Assembly: GCA_003242885.1 (NCBI GenBank)
Contig: QKMZ01000003.1
Location: forward strand, 62,001-126,000
Direction: 5' to 3'
Origin: Candidatus Melainabacteria bacterium
GTDB lineage: Bacteria > Cyanobacteriota > Vampirovibrionia > Obscuribacterales > Obscuribacteraceae
DNA length: 64,000 nucleotides
Positions within the stretch are counted from its first letter, which is position 1, and each line of letters opens with the position of its first letter. Both the position numbers and the translations under genes were made by a program. Shown here piece by piece: positions 50,688 to 59,457 of the stretch. Below the pieces are notes generated by a model. That model saw only the letters and a list, made by a program, of their open reading frames with translations. It was not told the DNA's origin and made no database searches.

Positions 50688-52123
50688 TGTCTTTGTCGAT
50701 TTTTCAAAAAGGGCTGCTAATGATTTTCGTTCCACTCACTGTCAATGTGATCTGGATTGGCATGTATTGGGATTCTCTGAACAGATCGACTGCTTTACTT
50801 GATGAAAGTGAGAAGAGGGCAGAGATAATTTTCTTGATGAGTCGCAGTGTTGAACTTTTCAACAAATGCACAACTTCCTTATTCAACTTTGTGAAAAGCT
50901 CAGGCAATGAATCAATCCGAAAGCGTGTCGAGGGCGAGTCTCTCGAGCTCATAGACACGTTAAACCAGATAGACCAGCGAATAGAAGAAAGAAGCAGTAC
51001 CAAGGCTACTATTCGGAAGGTACGCATTTCAATGTCGCAAGTGCGGGAAACCTTGAGGGCTTTGGTCGATAAACCAGGTTTGTGCCAGGCAGATATTGTG
51101 TCGATAAATCTGCCCGATAGATTCCTGGACATCATGAAAGACGCACACAGCGTTTTGTCAATGCTTGACGCAAGCGATAGAAGTTTTGGTCACACCCTTG
51201 ATACTCAAAAGGAAGACTTATCCCGGACAAAATTCATTGTTCTAACAGGATTGATTCTCAATTTGGCAATCGCTTTAGCTCTCGCACTGTTTTTTAAAAA
51301 CGCTGTTTTTAAGCGAATCTCCGAAGTTTCACGCAAAGCACACGCATTGACTACTCAAGAACGAATTTTCTATAGTGAAACCTCCAGAGACGAGCTGACA
51401 CAATTAGAAAGCGAGCTTTCTGATGCTCAGAAAAAACTGTCTGAAGGAGAAGAGTTCAGGCGGATTTATATGAGCGCTGTCGCACATCATCTCCAGACTT
51501 CGCTAACTCGCTGCACAAGCGCCTCAAGCGTACTTGACAAAGAAGAAGCGTTGTCGAAGAGCCAAGGAGGAAAGTATTTACAACGATTGAATGCAAGCGT
51601 TTCAACTTGCCTTGCACTTATCGACGACATGCTTCTGCTTGAGAGTTTAGACGTGGGCAACTTGAGATTGAACATCGAATCAGTAAACATCAATGCATTA
51701 GCAAGCGAGACTATTGAAATAGTTTCGAACTTGGCTCTTGCAAAAGGCATTGCGCTGGAAAATCGTTGCGAGCATATTACACTACCTTTAGACAAAGCCA
51801 GAGTGAGACAGGTGATTGTAAATCTGCTTTCAAACGCGATCAAATTTTCAACTCCTGGCTCACCCATTGAGATTAGCAGCGATATCAAAAGTAAATTCGT
51901 ACGCATTTCAGTAGTCGATTCGGGGCCGGGTATCAGCAAACAAGCAAGCGCCAAATTATTTCAAAAGTTTTTTCAAACAAGCGAGGGTAAATCTGCCGGA
52001 GGAACTGGTCTAGGTCTTGCAATTGCAAAATTGATTGTAGAGGCTCACGGCGGTCTTATAGGAGTTGAAAGCGAGCCCGGCAAAGGTTCGGTGTTTTGGA
52101 TCGAAATTCCTTTGCGAGCCTAA
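50687..52123 (+). CDS. Histidine kinase with intact ATPase domain and eroded H-box
   Basis: A 478-residue membrane kinase whose ATG overlaps the previous stop (TGATG), so the pair is translationally coupled. Two membrane helices (~9-27, ~183-202) flank a helical sensor. The DHp region keeps His267, but the next residue, normally an acidic catalytic residue, is His268; the motif reads VAHHLQTSL, losing also the Arg and Pro. The HATPase domain is complete: Asn379/Asn383 (VIVNLLSNAIKF), DSGPG (411-415), GTGLGLA. It may phosphorylate its partner in trans. The start could also be the TTG three bases earlier. Confidence 0.9.
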   Translation: MSLSIFQKGLLMIFVPLTVNVIWIGMYWDSLNRSTALLDESEKRAEIIFLMSRSVELFNKCTTSLFNFVKSSGNESIRKRVEGESLELIDTLNQIDQRIEERSSTKATIRKVRISMSQVRETLRALVDKPGLCQADIVSINLPDRFLDIMKDAHSVLSMLDASDRSFGHTLDTQKEDLSRTKFIVLTGLILNLAIALALALFFKNAVFKRISEVSRKAHALTTQERIFYSETSRDELTQLESELSDAQKKLSEGEEFRRIYMSAVAHHLQTSLTRCTSASSVLDKEEALSKSQGGKYLQRLNASVSTCLALIDDMLLLESLDVGNLRLNIESVNINALASETIEIVSNLALAKGIALENRCEHITLPLDKARVRQVIVNLLSNAIKFSTPGSPIEISSDIKSKFVRISVVDSGPGISKQASAKLFQKFFQTSEGKSAGGTGLGLAIAKLIVEAHGGLIGVESEPGKGSVFWIEIPLRA

Positions 52124-52228
52124 TACGAAAGTAAAACGTCAGCTTTGACATTTCAAGCTGATCAAATCAATGACAAAGGAACACCGGCGCTATTGCGGTG
52201 GTGCGCAGTTTGAAGAATCTATGACGCG

Positions 52229-52585
52229 CTAGTGGGCGAATGTACTTTTTCTGTCGGAGACAACATCAGCTAAAGGATGAGTCAAATCCGGCAACAACAG
52301 TAAGGCGACCAAACCAGGCAAAGCGGCCACGATGAGCACAATACTCAAGGCGGCGCCATAGCCTTTATCATGAGCGTATCGGTAGAACCCAACTGCGTAA
52401 AGCAAGAAAAGAAAAATGCTCAAAAGTAGAGCAGTCAGTGCAGGCGGGCCAGTGAGCGTCATAAACCATAAAGTCTCAGGTCCGAACGCAGCCACTATAA
52501 AGGGTATTGCGAATGCAGCAGTGGCGAGAGCGACTGCAATTGTTATTTCTATCGCGCCTTTGCGACCAAATCCCCAGTGTTTCAT
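52229..52585 (-). CDS. Small integral membrane protein
   Basis: A 118-residue protein with three to four hydrophobic helices (IEITIAVALATAAFAIPFIVAAFG; LTALLLSIFLFLLYAVGFYRY; LSIVLIVAALPGLVALLLL). No family is recognised. An AAAGGATCGC site lies before the ATG. It is convergent with the preceding kinase gene and on the opposite strand from the next coiled-coil gene. It may be a small accessory membrane protein. Confidence 0.65.
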   Translation of the reverse strand: MKHWGFGRKGAIEITIAVALATAAFAIPFIVAAFGPETLWFMTLTGPPALTALLLSIFLFLLYAVGFYRYAHDKGYGAALSIVLIVAALPGLVALLLLPDLTHPLADVVSDRKSTFAH

Positions 52586-52771
52586 TTTCTGCGATCCTTT
52601 TGCCCCTTGCCGATCCAGTACACAACCAATCTAAAACCAATTCGACCGGGGATCTTCAATCAAAGGTATCAGTCTCCAAAGAATTGCAACCGGAGAAGCT
52701 AGTCCGTCTGGACGATAACCAAGTCCAGCGATTTCCTATATGTTGCAGAAAGACTTGCAGAGGGAAGCAAT

Positions 52772-53065
52772 ATGAATAAAGTGGACGAAAGAAAGCATGA
52801 GACGGCCGAGCAAGTGCTGGCGGACGTGGGAGCAAAAATTGATCAGCTAATTGAGGCAGCAGTAAAAGCAAAAACTCAGTTAGTAAAGAAGGAAGAAATG
52901 GCAGTCATTCACAGTCAATTTGCCTTCAAGGAATTGAAAGAAGGTCTGGAAAGTGCCTGGGCTGAATTGGCCAAAGCATGGAGAGAGCATGAGTCTTTGC
53001 CGGAGATTGATCAAAATCCCGCACCTCGAAAAGTTGAAGAAGACGACTTTCCAGGCACCTGCTAG
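52772..53065 (+). CDS. Coiled-coil protein, paralogue of the 41402 gene
   Basis: A 97-residue helical protein: VLADVGAKIDQLIEAAVKAKTQLVKKEEMAV, then FAFKELKEGLESAWAELAKAWREHESLP. It matches the 41402 protein in the VGAKID segment and the E-L-K-x-x-L/F-E repeats. It lacks a signal peptide. AGAGGGAAGC lies just before the ATG. Function unknown; both members sit in the stress-type part of the window. It is followed 170 bases later by a small cytochrome c gene. Confidence 0.65.
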   Translation: MNKVDERKHETAEQVLADVGAKIDQLIEAAVKAKTQLVKKEEMAVIHSQFAFKELKEGLESAWAELAKAWREHESLPEIDQNPAPRKVEEDDFPGTC

Positions 53066-53236
53066 GTAAGTGGCATCAAAACTCGGACGCAGAAGACACA
53101 GACTATACAAAAAGCTTGTCTGAAATGGGATCAAATCGAGCAAGTTAGACAGGCTGAAGCCTCATAATAAGAAAGACGCGATTTCGTATTGAGAATTTTG
53201 GGCAACAAATATGTGAGTGCTTGCAGGAGAAACTCG

Positions 53237-53602
53237 ATGATGACGTTTAAGCTGGAAACAAGCAAGAAAAACTGGCAAGAAGCGCTCATGTTTTCAATGA
53301 TCTGCTTAGCTGTATTCGCAAGTTTTGCACCGGTACTTTCCAAAGAAAAAAACATAGAGGTCTCCGGCAGCGATTTATTCAAGCAATATTGCAGCTCGTG
53401 CCATGTTGGCGGTGGCAATGCAGCCAATCCCACAAAACCAATCGCCGGCTCCAAGATGCTCAGATCAATTGCATTGTTTCAAAAGTATTTGGAAGACCCA
53501 CCCGGGCACATGCCTTATTATCAAAGCGTTGCTTCTAACAAAGAGACAGTCAGGAAGCTTTTTGATTATTGCCGCAAGCTGAAGAAGGGTCAGGAAGGAT
53601 AA
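53237..53602 (+). CDS. Small monoheme cytochrome c
   Basis: A 121-residue exported or anchored protein. A hydrophobic segment (~17-34, MFSMICLAVFASFAPVLS) is followed by one heme site CSSCH (Cys52, Cys55, His56) and a later GHMPYY, whose Met is the probable axial ligand. It carries electrons in the periplasm, possibly to a terminal oxidase or the diheme protein at 21979. An AGGAG seven bases before the ATG fixes the start; a second ATG directly follows. It is near the fatty acid desaturase, 211 bases upstream of it. Confidence 0.88.
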   Translation: MMTFKLETSKKNWQEALMFSMICLAVFASFAPVLSKEKNIEVSGSDLFKQYCSSCHVGGGNAANPTKPIAGSKMLRSIALFQKYLEDPPGHMPYYQSVASNKETVRKLFDYCRKLKKGQEG

Positions 53603-53711
53603 GCCGCCCACCCCTCTTGAAAACCGCAATAGCTCGGGCCAATCCTCCTCCGCCCCGTGCGAGGGGGATCTACAAGGGCGCGGCTTGTGATATAGTTGTA
53701 TAACTGCACTT

Positions 53712-53729
53712 TGTAGTCGCACGACTACA
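53712..53729. promoter_or_regulatory. Palindrome upstream of the desaturase gene
   Basis: TGTAGTCG-CA-CGACTACA, perfect 8-bp arms. It lies ~85 bases before the desaturase start, and TetR-type desaturase repressors bind similar dyads. A hairpin GCCGCGA-T-run-TCGCGGC at ~53762-53783 follows in the presumed 5' leader; such leaders can affect cold-dependent translation. No regulator gene is adjacent. Confidence 0.45.
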
Positions 53730-53813
53730 CTTTGAAGAACCACCACTACATCAAGCCGAGCGCCGCGATTTTTTTTCGCGGCACGTAAGCGTGCGACCTC
53801 AAGAGAAACACCT

Positions 53814-54605
53814 ATGATCGATTTTTTAGTCGTGTTTGCCGTTAGCTACTTGTTACACGGTTTAGGTGTAACAGTTGGCTACCACCGCCTGCTCTCTCAC
53901 CGATCGTTTTCCTGTCCCAAACTCGTTGAATATTTCTGGGTTTTTCTAGGCTATCTGTCTTTTGAGGGTTCACCAATTTGGTGGGCGACTATTCACCGCG
54001 CTCATCATCATCATGTCGACACTCCGCTTGATCCTCATTCACCGCGATACGGATTGCGAAAAGCACACATTGGATGGATACTGCGTGAATCCTACGAAGC
54101 GCATATGGATCCCTACAAACAGGCGAAAGACCTCGTTCGTGATCCTGTTTACCGCTTTCTGGAACTGAACGGAAATCTTCTACACTCTCACTTGCTGTCC
54201 TATGCCATCAATATTGGCTTTAGGTTGATTATCTTCGCATACTTCGGATGGGTGGCAGCTTTAGCAAGCCTGCTTGCTGGCATTGCCGTTTTGCAGATAC
54301 CACTGATGCTCAACGTTGTTTGTCATATCCCGCGTCTTGGTTATAAAAACTTCCAAAGTAAAGATGACAGCGTCAATGTCTGGTGGGTTGCCTTACTCGC
54401 AATGGGAGAGGGCTGGCACAACAATCACCACACATATCCAGGTTCTGCACGCACGGGCATGCATCCTTTTGAGATTGACGTATCGTGGCTGGTGATCAGT
54501 CTGATGGATAAGCTCGGCTTAGTGAGCCGGATAAACGATGCAGCCAAGTTGAAAGCGACTTCAAATGAACTGACAAAAAACAAGCGATGGCGTCCTTCGA
54601 ATTAG
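53814..54605 (+). CDS. Acyl-CoA/acyl-lipid delta-9-type fatty acid desaturase
   Basis: A 263-residue membrane enzyme that introduces a double bond into fatty acyl chains. All three His boxes are present: HRLLSH (24-29), HRAHHHH (61-67) and GEGWHNNHHTYP (His202, 205, 206). They hold two irons. Membrane helices occupy the N-terminal third and the region around 120-160. The C-terminal residues KRWRPSN are encoded by the left copy of a 56-base repeat (54584-54640), so the natural end of the protein may have been altered. An operator-like palindrome lies upstream. It should keep membranes fluid in the cold. Confidence 0.94.
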   Translation: MIDFLVVFAVSYLLHGLGVTVGYHRLLSHRSFSCPKLVEYFWVFLGYLSFEGSPIWWATIHRAHHHHVDTPLDPHSPRYGLRKAHIGWILRESYEAHMDPYKQAKDLVRDPVYRFLELNGNLLHSHLLSYAINIGFRLIIFAYFGWVAALASLLAGIAVLQIPLMLNVVCHIPRLGYKNFQSKDDSVNVWWVALLAMGEGWHNNHHTYPGSARTGMHPFEIDVSWLVISLMDKLGLVSRINDAAKLKATSNELTKNKRWRPSN

Positions 54606-54640
54606 TCCAGCTCTTAGAGAGCTAATCTTGGCGCCACCGC
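54584..54640 (-). repeat. Left copy of a 56-base inverted repeat (terminator-like)
   Basis: Reverse complement of the element at 55951-56006, 49 of 56 bases identical by eye. Internally it contains GGCG/CGCC arms and a nested AGCTCT-TAG-AGAGCT hairpin. Read on the minus strand, it lies after the 54810 gene and is followed by CTTGTTTTTTG, so it may end that gene. It overlaps the last codons of the desaturase gene. Confidence 0.7.
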
Positions 54641-54809
54641 CTGTGATACTGTTGCCGTCTGCTTTGAAGTTTATTCGTGACTCACCTTCTCTTTGTCCCT
54701 GTCTACATTTATAGTCTAGAACTATAGCCCCAATCAGGCATCATCACTAAGTATGAGTTCTAAACCCATTGCTTTAAGACTCTTTCGTTGACTCTATCTT
54801 GAATTGAGC

Positions 54810-55217
54810 TTAAGCATGAGACCTGTTGCTTCTCATGCGCACATGCAAATCGCAACTTGTTACGACCCCGACGAACAGCATGACCAGACCGCCCCAGATG
54901 GCTGGCCACCAGCCGGAAAACCAAAGGACAGACGGAATTGTATCGGCGACGAATCTCAGTACCAGTGCCGGAAGAAGGAAGAAGCCTACCAGCCACAACG
55001 GGGCAAGTACAAATAGAGCCATTCCTAGTGTGGCGATTATCAAAGTTGCGCTAATTGCCATGGCGGCCAATTCCACGATCCAGGCGATCACTGCAAACAA
55101 GATACCGGCAAGAAGTGCGTGCATGAAATTACCATGAAATTGCGCTCCCGGTATCAAAGGAAACAAGAAATAAAAGCAGCCAGCAGTCAGAACCAACCTC
55201 AAGATATGACGTCCCAT
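54810..55217 (-). CDS. Hypothetical integral membrane protein
   Basis: A 135-residue protein with about four hydrophobic helices (LRLVLTAGCFYFLFPLIPG; LLAGILFAVIAWIVELAAM; LIIATLGMALFVLAPLWLVGFFLLPALVL; WWPAIWGGLVMLFVGVVTS). It looks like a small phage-holin-like or DUF family membrane protein, but I cannot name it. AGAGAGGAAAAG lies before the ATG. It diverges from the archease gene, and both are bounded by the inverted repeats. Confidence 0.7.
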   Translation of the reverse strand: MGRHILRLVLTAGCFYFLFPLIPGAQFHGNFMHALLAGILFAVIAWIVELAAMAISATLIIATLGMALFVLAPLWLVGFFLLPALVLRFVADTIPSVLWFSGWWPAIWGGLVMLFVGVVTSCDLHVRMRSNRSHA

Positions 55218-55387
55218 TGTTCTTTTCCTCTCTTGCGCAAACTTCTCTCAGTTTACGTATTGCCTTTGCACATCACATCCTCCTCGGGTTGCATTTAAAA
55301 ATCGTTCTTATAGACCATACGCCGAGAGAGCTGGCGAGCCAAAATAAATACGGAATCACATTTCTCCGTACATTGAGGTTGATTGCC

Positions 55388-55819
55388 ATGCATATTGATG
55401 CGGATCTTGCTCCCGACCTGGGTTTTAAGGTGACTGCTGAGCGTCTCGACAAACTATTTGAAGAAACAGCACTGGCTCTAACTAATATCATTGTTGACAC
55501 ACATACGGTGCTCCGCAAAGAAACCAGAAAGATTGAACTATTTTCGACAAATTTAGATGAGCTCATGCATGCTTGGCTGGGGGAAATCAACTACCTTTTT
55601 CAATATGAAGGGTTCCTTCCGGGAGAGTTTGTGGTGGAAATCAGCAACGATGAAGCCGGCGGATACAGACTAAACGCCTCAGCCTCGGGCGAAGAGATTG
55701 ATGGACGCGATCACGAAATTCACACCAAAATAAAAACAACTCTTGTTAAAGAACATCAGCTGGAGCGACTCGACGATGGCAGCTGGTCTGCGTCAGTATA
55801 CGTGTATACAAGCAGATAG
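55388..55819 (+). CDS. Archease family protein
   Basis: A 143-residue protein matching archease: an N-terminal DADLAPDLGFKV segment in place of the usual HTADIG, LDKLFEETALALTNIIVDTHTV, IELFSTNLDELMHAWLGEINYLFQYEGFLP and a C-terminal IHTKIKTTLVKEHQLERL ... WSASVYVY. Archease helps the RNA ligase RtcB to ligate tRNA or damaged RNA. No rtcB is present in this window, so it works with a distant partner or alone. ATG 55388 follows GAGG; a longer reading would add 57 residues with no family support. It lies within the inverted-repeat cassette. Confidence 0.88.
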   Translation: MHIDADLAPDLGFKVTAERLDKLFEETALALTNIIVDTHTVLRKETRKIELFSTNLDELMHAWLGEINYLFQYEGFLPGEFVVEISNDEAGGYRLNASASGEEIDGRDHEIHTKIKTTLVKEHQLERLDDGSWSASVYVYTSR

Positions 55820-56168
55820 AGTGAGCGAGTCAAGACAAAAAGCTACTCATACTTTGTGATGATGTATAAAAATACGAAATAGAAGAAAATACAAACGCAA
55901 AGAGAAAACGCAAAGGCAAACACTCAGAATATAGAAGAACAGCATTAATAGCGGTGGCGCCAAGAAGAGCTCTCTAAGAGCAAGACCAGTTCGAAGGACG
56001 CCACCGTTTTCTTTTGAAATGATAAGTAAAAGAGGCAAACCACTGCCTGCCTGTATATCGATACTTCGTAATTTCAGTTATTGTTTTGGGTCACCATCAC
56101 GCACTGTATCTGCGATCGAACAGAGTGGGAACTGCAAGGTCGATACAGCAGAAATCTAACTCTTTTCA
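55820..56168. other. Intergenic gap containing the right repeat copy
   Basis: About 350 bases without a credible gene. Apart from the inverted-repeat element at 55951-56006 and its TTTTCTTTT tail (56007-56015), the DNA is AT-rich with A-tracts around 55865-55925. A minus-strand frame of 63 codons crossing the repeat looks spurious. Confidence 0.4.
55951..56006 (+). repeat. Right copy of the 56-base inverted repeat (terminator-like)
   Basis: The outer arms GCGGTGGCG and CGCCACCG pair, with an inner GAGCTCTC segment. It is followed by TTTTCTTTT, so it can act as a Rho-independent terminator for the archease gene. It is an inverted copy of the element at 54584-54640. Confidence 0.75.
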
Positions 56169-56756
56169 CTACTCCGCTTCCAGCCGCTCCATTACAGCAG
56201 ATCTAAGGTCCTCGAGCGATTCCTCGTCGCGCTCTCTTTGCTCGGCAATCATATTTTTCAGTTCAAGGTAATGATTCATCCAGAAGCGATCCGTATCGTC
56301 GTTCGAGCAAGTGTTCCTTTGCGAGCGCTGCCAATTATGTTCAACTTCCAAGAGCGTGTCGATGAATTCATCATGGCGCGTAAGCTCTGAAGGCGTCAGC
56401 TTTAGCTTGTTGTCCAGTTGCATCTCAAAGTGAGGAGACCCTCCATCTTTGTGAAAACGTGTCCAGAAAGATAATGCTGGTAATTCGGCTTTATGGTGTT
56501 GCTCGAGCAGCTTCGTCTTCACATGGAGATTGTCGAGCAAGTCGCCACAGCGTTCACAGGCGCATTCTCGTGCCTTATCCATACGCATTCTTAAAAGCCT
56601 CGGCAACTGAGACGTTATTGAGGAGAAGCGAAGTTCCGGGATGCTCTCGTTGGTTTCTTCATCAGAGTTTTTAAAAAAGTGAAACATTTCCGTTGCCTCA
56701 ATCAGTGCCCACATAAGCAGCATAATCGTCCACCAAGAGTTACGTATCGTTCCCAT
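56169..56756 (-). CDS. Hypothetical membrane-anchored protein
   Basis: About 195 residues. One hydrophobic helix near the N-terminus (NSWWTIMLLMWALIEATEMFHFF) is followed by a long charged, helical cytoplasmic or periplasmic region with a CACERCG motif (two or three cysteines) and a Glu-rich C-terminus. No family is recognised. A GTG 54 bases further upstream is also in frame, but it lies inside an inverted repeat (56809-56835) that looks like an operator, so ATG 56756 is preferred. Ribosome signals are weak at both. Confidence 0.5.
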   Translation of the reverse strand: MGTIRNSWWTIMLLMWALIEATEMFHFFKNSDEETNESIPELRFSSITSQLPRLLRMRMDKARECACERCGDLLDNLHVKTKLLEQHHKAELPALSFWTRFHKDGGSPHFEMQLDNKLKLTPSELTRHDEFIDTLLEVEHNWQRSQRNTCSNDDTDRFWMNHYLELKNMIAEQRERDEESLEDLRSAVMERLEAE

Positions 56757-56808
56757 AAGCGATTGTTCGCAATTTTTGAAGAGTGTAGTTATTTGAGGCT
56801 TTTTAGGC

Positions 56809-56835
56809 ACAAGGATAAACAGCGTACATCCTTGT
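56809..56835. promoter_or_regulatory. 8-bp inverted repeat upstream of the 56169 gene
   Basis: ACAAGGAT (56809-56816) and ATCCTTGT (56828-56835) separated by 11 bases. The related string CAAGGAT also occurs upstream of other genes (38344, 49052). It is operator-like; function unproven. Confidence 0.4.
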
Positions 56836-56918
56836 AGTGACTGCCTTTACAGGATCGGCTAATACTTAAGGACTAGGTGATAGAAGAACACTAGTCCTGG
56901 AGTCTGATCTCCGTAATT

Positions 56919-56956
56919 GAAAGAAAAGACTACGCAAATGCGTACTCTTTTCTTTC
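56919..56956. terminator. 18-bp inverted repeat after ftsH; terminator or operator
   Basis: Arms GAAAGAAAAGACTACGCA and TGCGTACTCTTTTCTTTC pair with one C-C mismatch around AA. The T-rich outer arm would stop leftward transcription from ftsH, whose stop is 18 bases away. The core TACGCA-AA-TGCGTA also resembles the ArsR-type palindrome at 26115, so it may be a regulatory site for the 56169 gene. Confidence 0.6.
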
Positions 56957-56974
56957 AGTTAAACGCGTTACTAC

Positions 56975-58876
56975 TCAGCTAATTAGCTTCAAGTGAGATG
57001 CATCTTTGGGTTTGGGAAAGATCTTGTCCAACTCTTCCTTGGAGAGAGTTTCGTTTATCAAAAGCAGCTCGGCACCAGCCACCAGTACTGCCTTGTATTG
57101 CTCCAAAACCTCGGTCGCTTTCTTCTCCGCGTTTCTAACGAGTTCTTTGATTGCATAGTCGATTTCTTTGAGCGTCTCTTCGCTCAGCTGCGAGTGCGCA
57201 TGATATTGAGAGGCAACATCGAGAAAAGACTGTGGTTCTGCCTCATAAGTTACTGCGCCCAACGCATCGTTCATTCCATAACGCGTAACCATATTGCGAG
57301 CTATATCTGTGGCTTTGACCAAATCGTCAGCGGCACCGGTGGATAATTCCTTAAAGAGAAGTTTCTCTGCCGCTCTACCGCCAAGCAGGACCGCGAGCCG
57401 ATTTTCTAGTTCTTGCTTAGAAGCTAGATACTTGTCTTCGCTGGGCCGTTGCATCGTATATCCAAGGGCACCGATGCCCCTTGGGATAATAGAAATTTTG
57501 TGTACTGGGTCTGTGCCTGGCAAAGCCATTGCCACCAGAGCGTGCCCCATCTCATGGTGAGCTACCAAGTTCCGCTCGGCAGGGCTCAAGATACGGCTTT
57601 TCTTTTCCAAACCAGCAACGATACGCTCAACCGCTTGCGTAAAGTCAGCTTCAGTAACGGACTCGGCCAACCTTCTGGTAGCAATAATCACAGCTTCATT
57701 GACAAGATTTGCAAGATCGGCACCCGTAAATCCCGGTGTCATAGAGGCAATGTGTTCGACACTAACAGACTCATCGATTACCTTGTCCTTGAAGTGAACC
57801 TGCAAAATCTGCATTCTTCCGGATTTATCCGGTCTGTCTACCAAAATATGCCTATCGAATCGGCCGGCTCTAAGTAGGGCTTGATCAAGAATTTCGGGTC
57901 TATTTGTAGCGGCTAGCAACACAACACCTTGCCGTGGATCGAATCCATCCATCTCCACAAGCAACTGATTGAGAGTCTGCTCTTTTTCATCATGTCCTCC
58001 CATCATTGGATTCATGCCGCGGGCTCGCCCTAATGCATCTAGTTCATCTATGAAGACGATGCACGGAGCATTTTTTTGCGCATCGGCAAAGAGATCGCGA
58101 ACACGCGCCGCTCCTACGCCAACGAACATCTCTACGAATTCCGAACCGCTTATCGAGAAAAACGGCACGCCCGCTTCTCCGGCAACAGCTCTGGCAAGCA
58201 GCGTTTTTCCCGTACCCGGAGGTCCGACAAGCAAGATGCCCTTTGGCAAATGTCCTCCAAGACGCGTGAATGCCTCAGGGTGCCTTAGAAATCCGACTAC
58301 TTCTTTTAGCTCATCTTTCGCTTCGTCGACTCCTGCAACATCCTTAAACGAAACTTTGACCTTATCTTCCATGTAGACTTTAGCTTTGCTCTTCTCTATC
58401 GACATTACGCCGGGCATCGCGCCGCCAATTCCACCATTAGCCGCGCTGCGGCTCATGATCACCCAGAATAAGAAGAAAAGAAAAGCCGGGAAAAGCAATG
58501 AGCCAAGAGTTGACCAGAATTCGTTTTTTCCCGGCGAAGAGAATTTGACGTTTGCCTTTGTCAAAACTTTGACCAGGGCTGGATCTTGAATCCTATTTGT
58601 TTTAACGACCTTGAACTTATCGGAAATAGATTTTGCCTCCAACTCATCATCGTGAACTACGACTTCGCTGAAGTGCCCGGCCGCAAGTTCGCTCATAAAA
58701 ACGTTGTAGGGAACAGTCTCGAATCTCGCCATGTGAAGAACTGGAAGAAAGAGCAAACACAACCAGAAAGCAGCAATAGTCAGCCACGCTAAGATATCTT
58801 GCTTTGTGCTCGATTTCTCTGGACGAGAATTCGACTCCGATTGTGATTTCATGTCTGTTTTCGACTTATCGACCAT
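56975..58876 (-). CDS. ftsH: ATP-dependent zinc metalloprotease FtsH
   Basis: A 633-residue membrane AAA+ protease that degrades misfolded or regulatory membrane proteins. Two membrane helices flank a small periplasmic domain (~30-140). Walker A GPPGTGKT is at 218-225, followed by [10 protein letters not shown] (Walker B, with Leu where most have Ile) and the SRH ([20 protein letters not shown]). The zinc site HEMGH lies at 441-445. GGAG lies seven bases before ATG 58876; a GTG four codons upstream is possible. It is 22 bases after the USP gene on the same strand, so they likely form one stress operon. Confidence 0.97.
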   Translation of the reverse strand: MVDKSKTDMKSQSESNSRPEKSSTKQDILAWLTIAAFWLCLLFLPVLHMARFETVPYNVFMSELAAGHFSEVVVHDDELEAKSISDKFKVVKTNRIQDPALVKVLTKANVKFSSPGKNEFWSTLGSLLFPAFLFFLFWVIMSRSAANGGIGGAMPGVMSIEKSKAKVYMEDKVKVSFKDVAGVDEAKDELKEVVGFLRHPEAFTRLGGHLPKGILLVGPPGTGKTLLARAVAGEAGVPFFSISGSEFVEMFVGVGAARVRDLFADAQKNAPCIVFIDELDALGRARGMNPMMGGHDEKEQTLNQLLVEMDGFDPRQGVVLLAATNRPEILDQALLRAGRFDRHILVDRPDKSGRMQILQVHFKDKVIDESVSVEHIASMTPGFTGADLANLVNEAVIIATRRLAESVTEADFTQAVERIVAGLEKKSRILSPAERNLVAHHEMGHALVAMALPGTDPVHKISIIPRGIGALGYTMQRPSEDKYLASKQELENRLAVLLGGRAAEKLLFKELSTGAADDLVKATDIARNMVTRYGMNDALGAVTYEAEPQSFLDVASQYHAHSQLSEETLKEIDYAIKELVRNAEKKATEVLEQYKAVLVAGAELLLINETLSKEELDKIFPKPKDASHLKLIS

Positions 58877-58898
58877 CTTCAGCTCCACGCCTATCTAA

Positions 58899-59396
58899 TT
58901 ATCCTAACGTCCGCATCTCGACGGGAATGTCCTCTTCCTGGAGCTCGAAATCCAAAACGTCGCTGTTCGCGACGCGGACTATGCTGAAAGAGCATGGTGC
59001 ATGACATGCCACGTAGTGAGATACGCTTCCCAAAAGCATTTTCTCCAAGCCTTCACGTCCATGCGATCCAAGCAAAATAAACTGAGCTGGCCAATTTTTT
59101 GCACATTCAAGAATTTCGTGCGAAGGGCTGCCAACTAATACTTCATATGTGATGTATGCGTCCGGCAAAGCCTTCATTAGAACAGACTTTAACTGCGAGA
59201 GCTGTCTGTCAGCTAATTTCATCTCTTCATCAAAAAAGATTTTCTTGTCTTCGTCTGAATGACCAGGTTGACGTTGAAGCGCTGCTACCACAGTAATGAG
59301 CTTAAATTCAGTGCCTGCATCCCATTTGTGATTAGCGGCAAAACGAACGATTGCATCGCCAAACAGGCGATCTGAAATTGCCAGTAGTACATTCAT
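58899..59396 (-). CDS. Universal stress protein (UspA family)
   Basis: A 165-residue protein with the UspA fold: MNVLLAISDRLFGDAIVRFA, then LLGSHGREGLEKMLLGSVSHYVACHAPCSFSIVR. The latter keeps the G-x-x-G-x9-GS motif that binds ATP in many family members. GAGGG lies eight bases before the ATG. It is first of a USP-ftsH operon and is probably induced by stress or energy shortage. The promoter region contains a (TCTAA) repeat at 59438. A paralogue at 62462 shares the closing motif. Confidence 0.93.
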   Translation of the reverse strand: MNVLLAISDRLFGDAIVRFAANHKWDAGTEFKLITVVAALQRQPGHSDEDKKIFFDEEMKLADRQLSQLKSVLMKALPDAYITYEVLVGSPSHEILECAKNWPAQFILLGSHGREGLEKMLLGSVSHYVACHAPCSFSIVRVANSDVLDFELQEEDIPVEMRTLG

Positions 59397-59437
59397 GACT
59401 AATGCCCTCGCTCGTAAAATGCAAACCGCTGCGGCTA

Positions 59438-59457
59438 TCTAATCTAATCTAATCTAA
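59438..59457. repeat. Tandem pentanucleotide repeat (TCTAA)4
   Basis: Four copies of TCTAA in the 105 bases between the P-type ATPase stop (59502) and the USP start (59396), that is, in the USP promoter region. Slippage could alter promoter spacing. Confidence 0.7.

Noticed and set aside
55847..56038. 63-codon minus-strand frame across the inverted repeat
   Set aside because: Its sequence is mainly the hydrophobic translation of A-rich DNA and the terminator repeat; no ribosome site.
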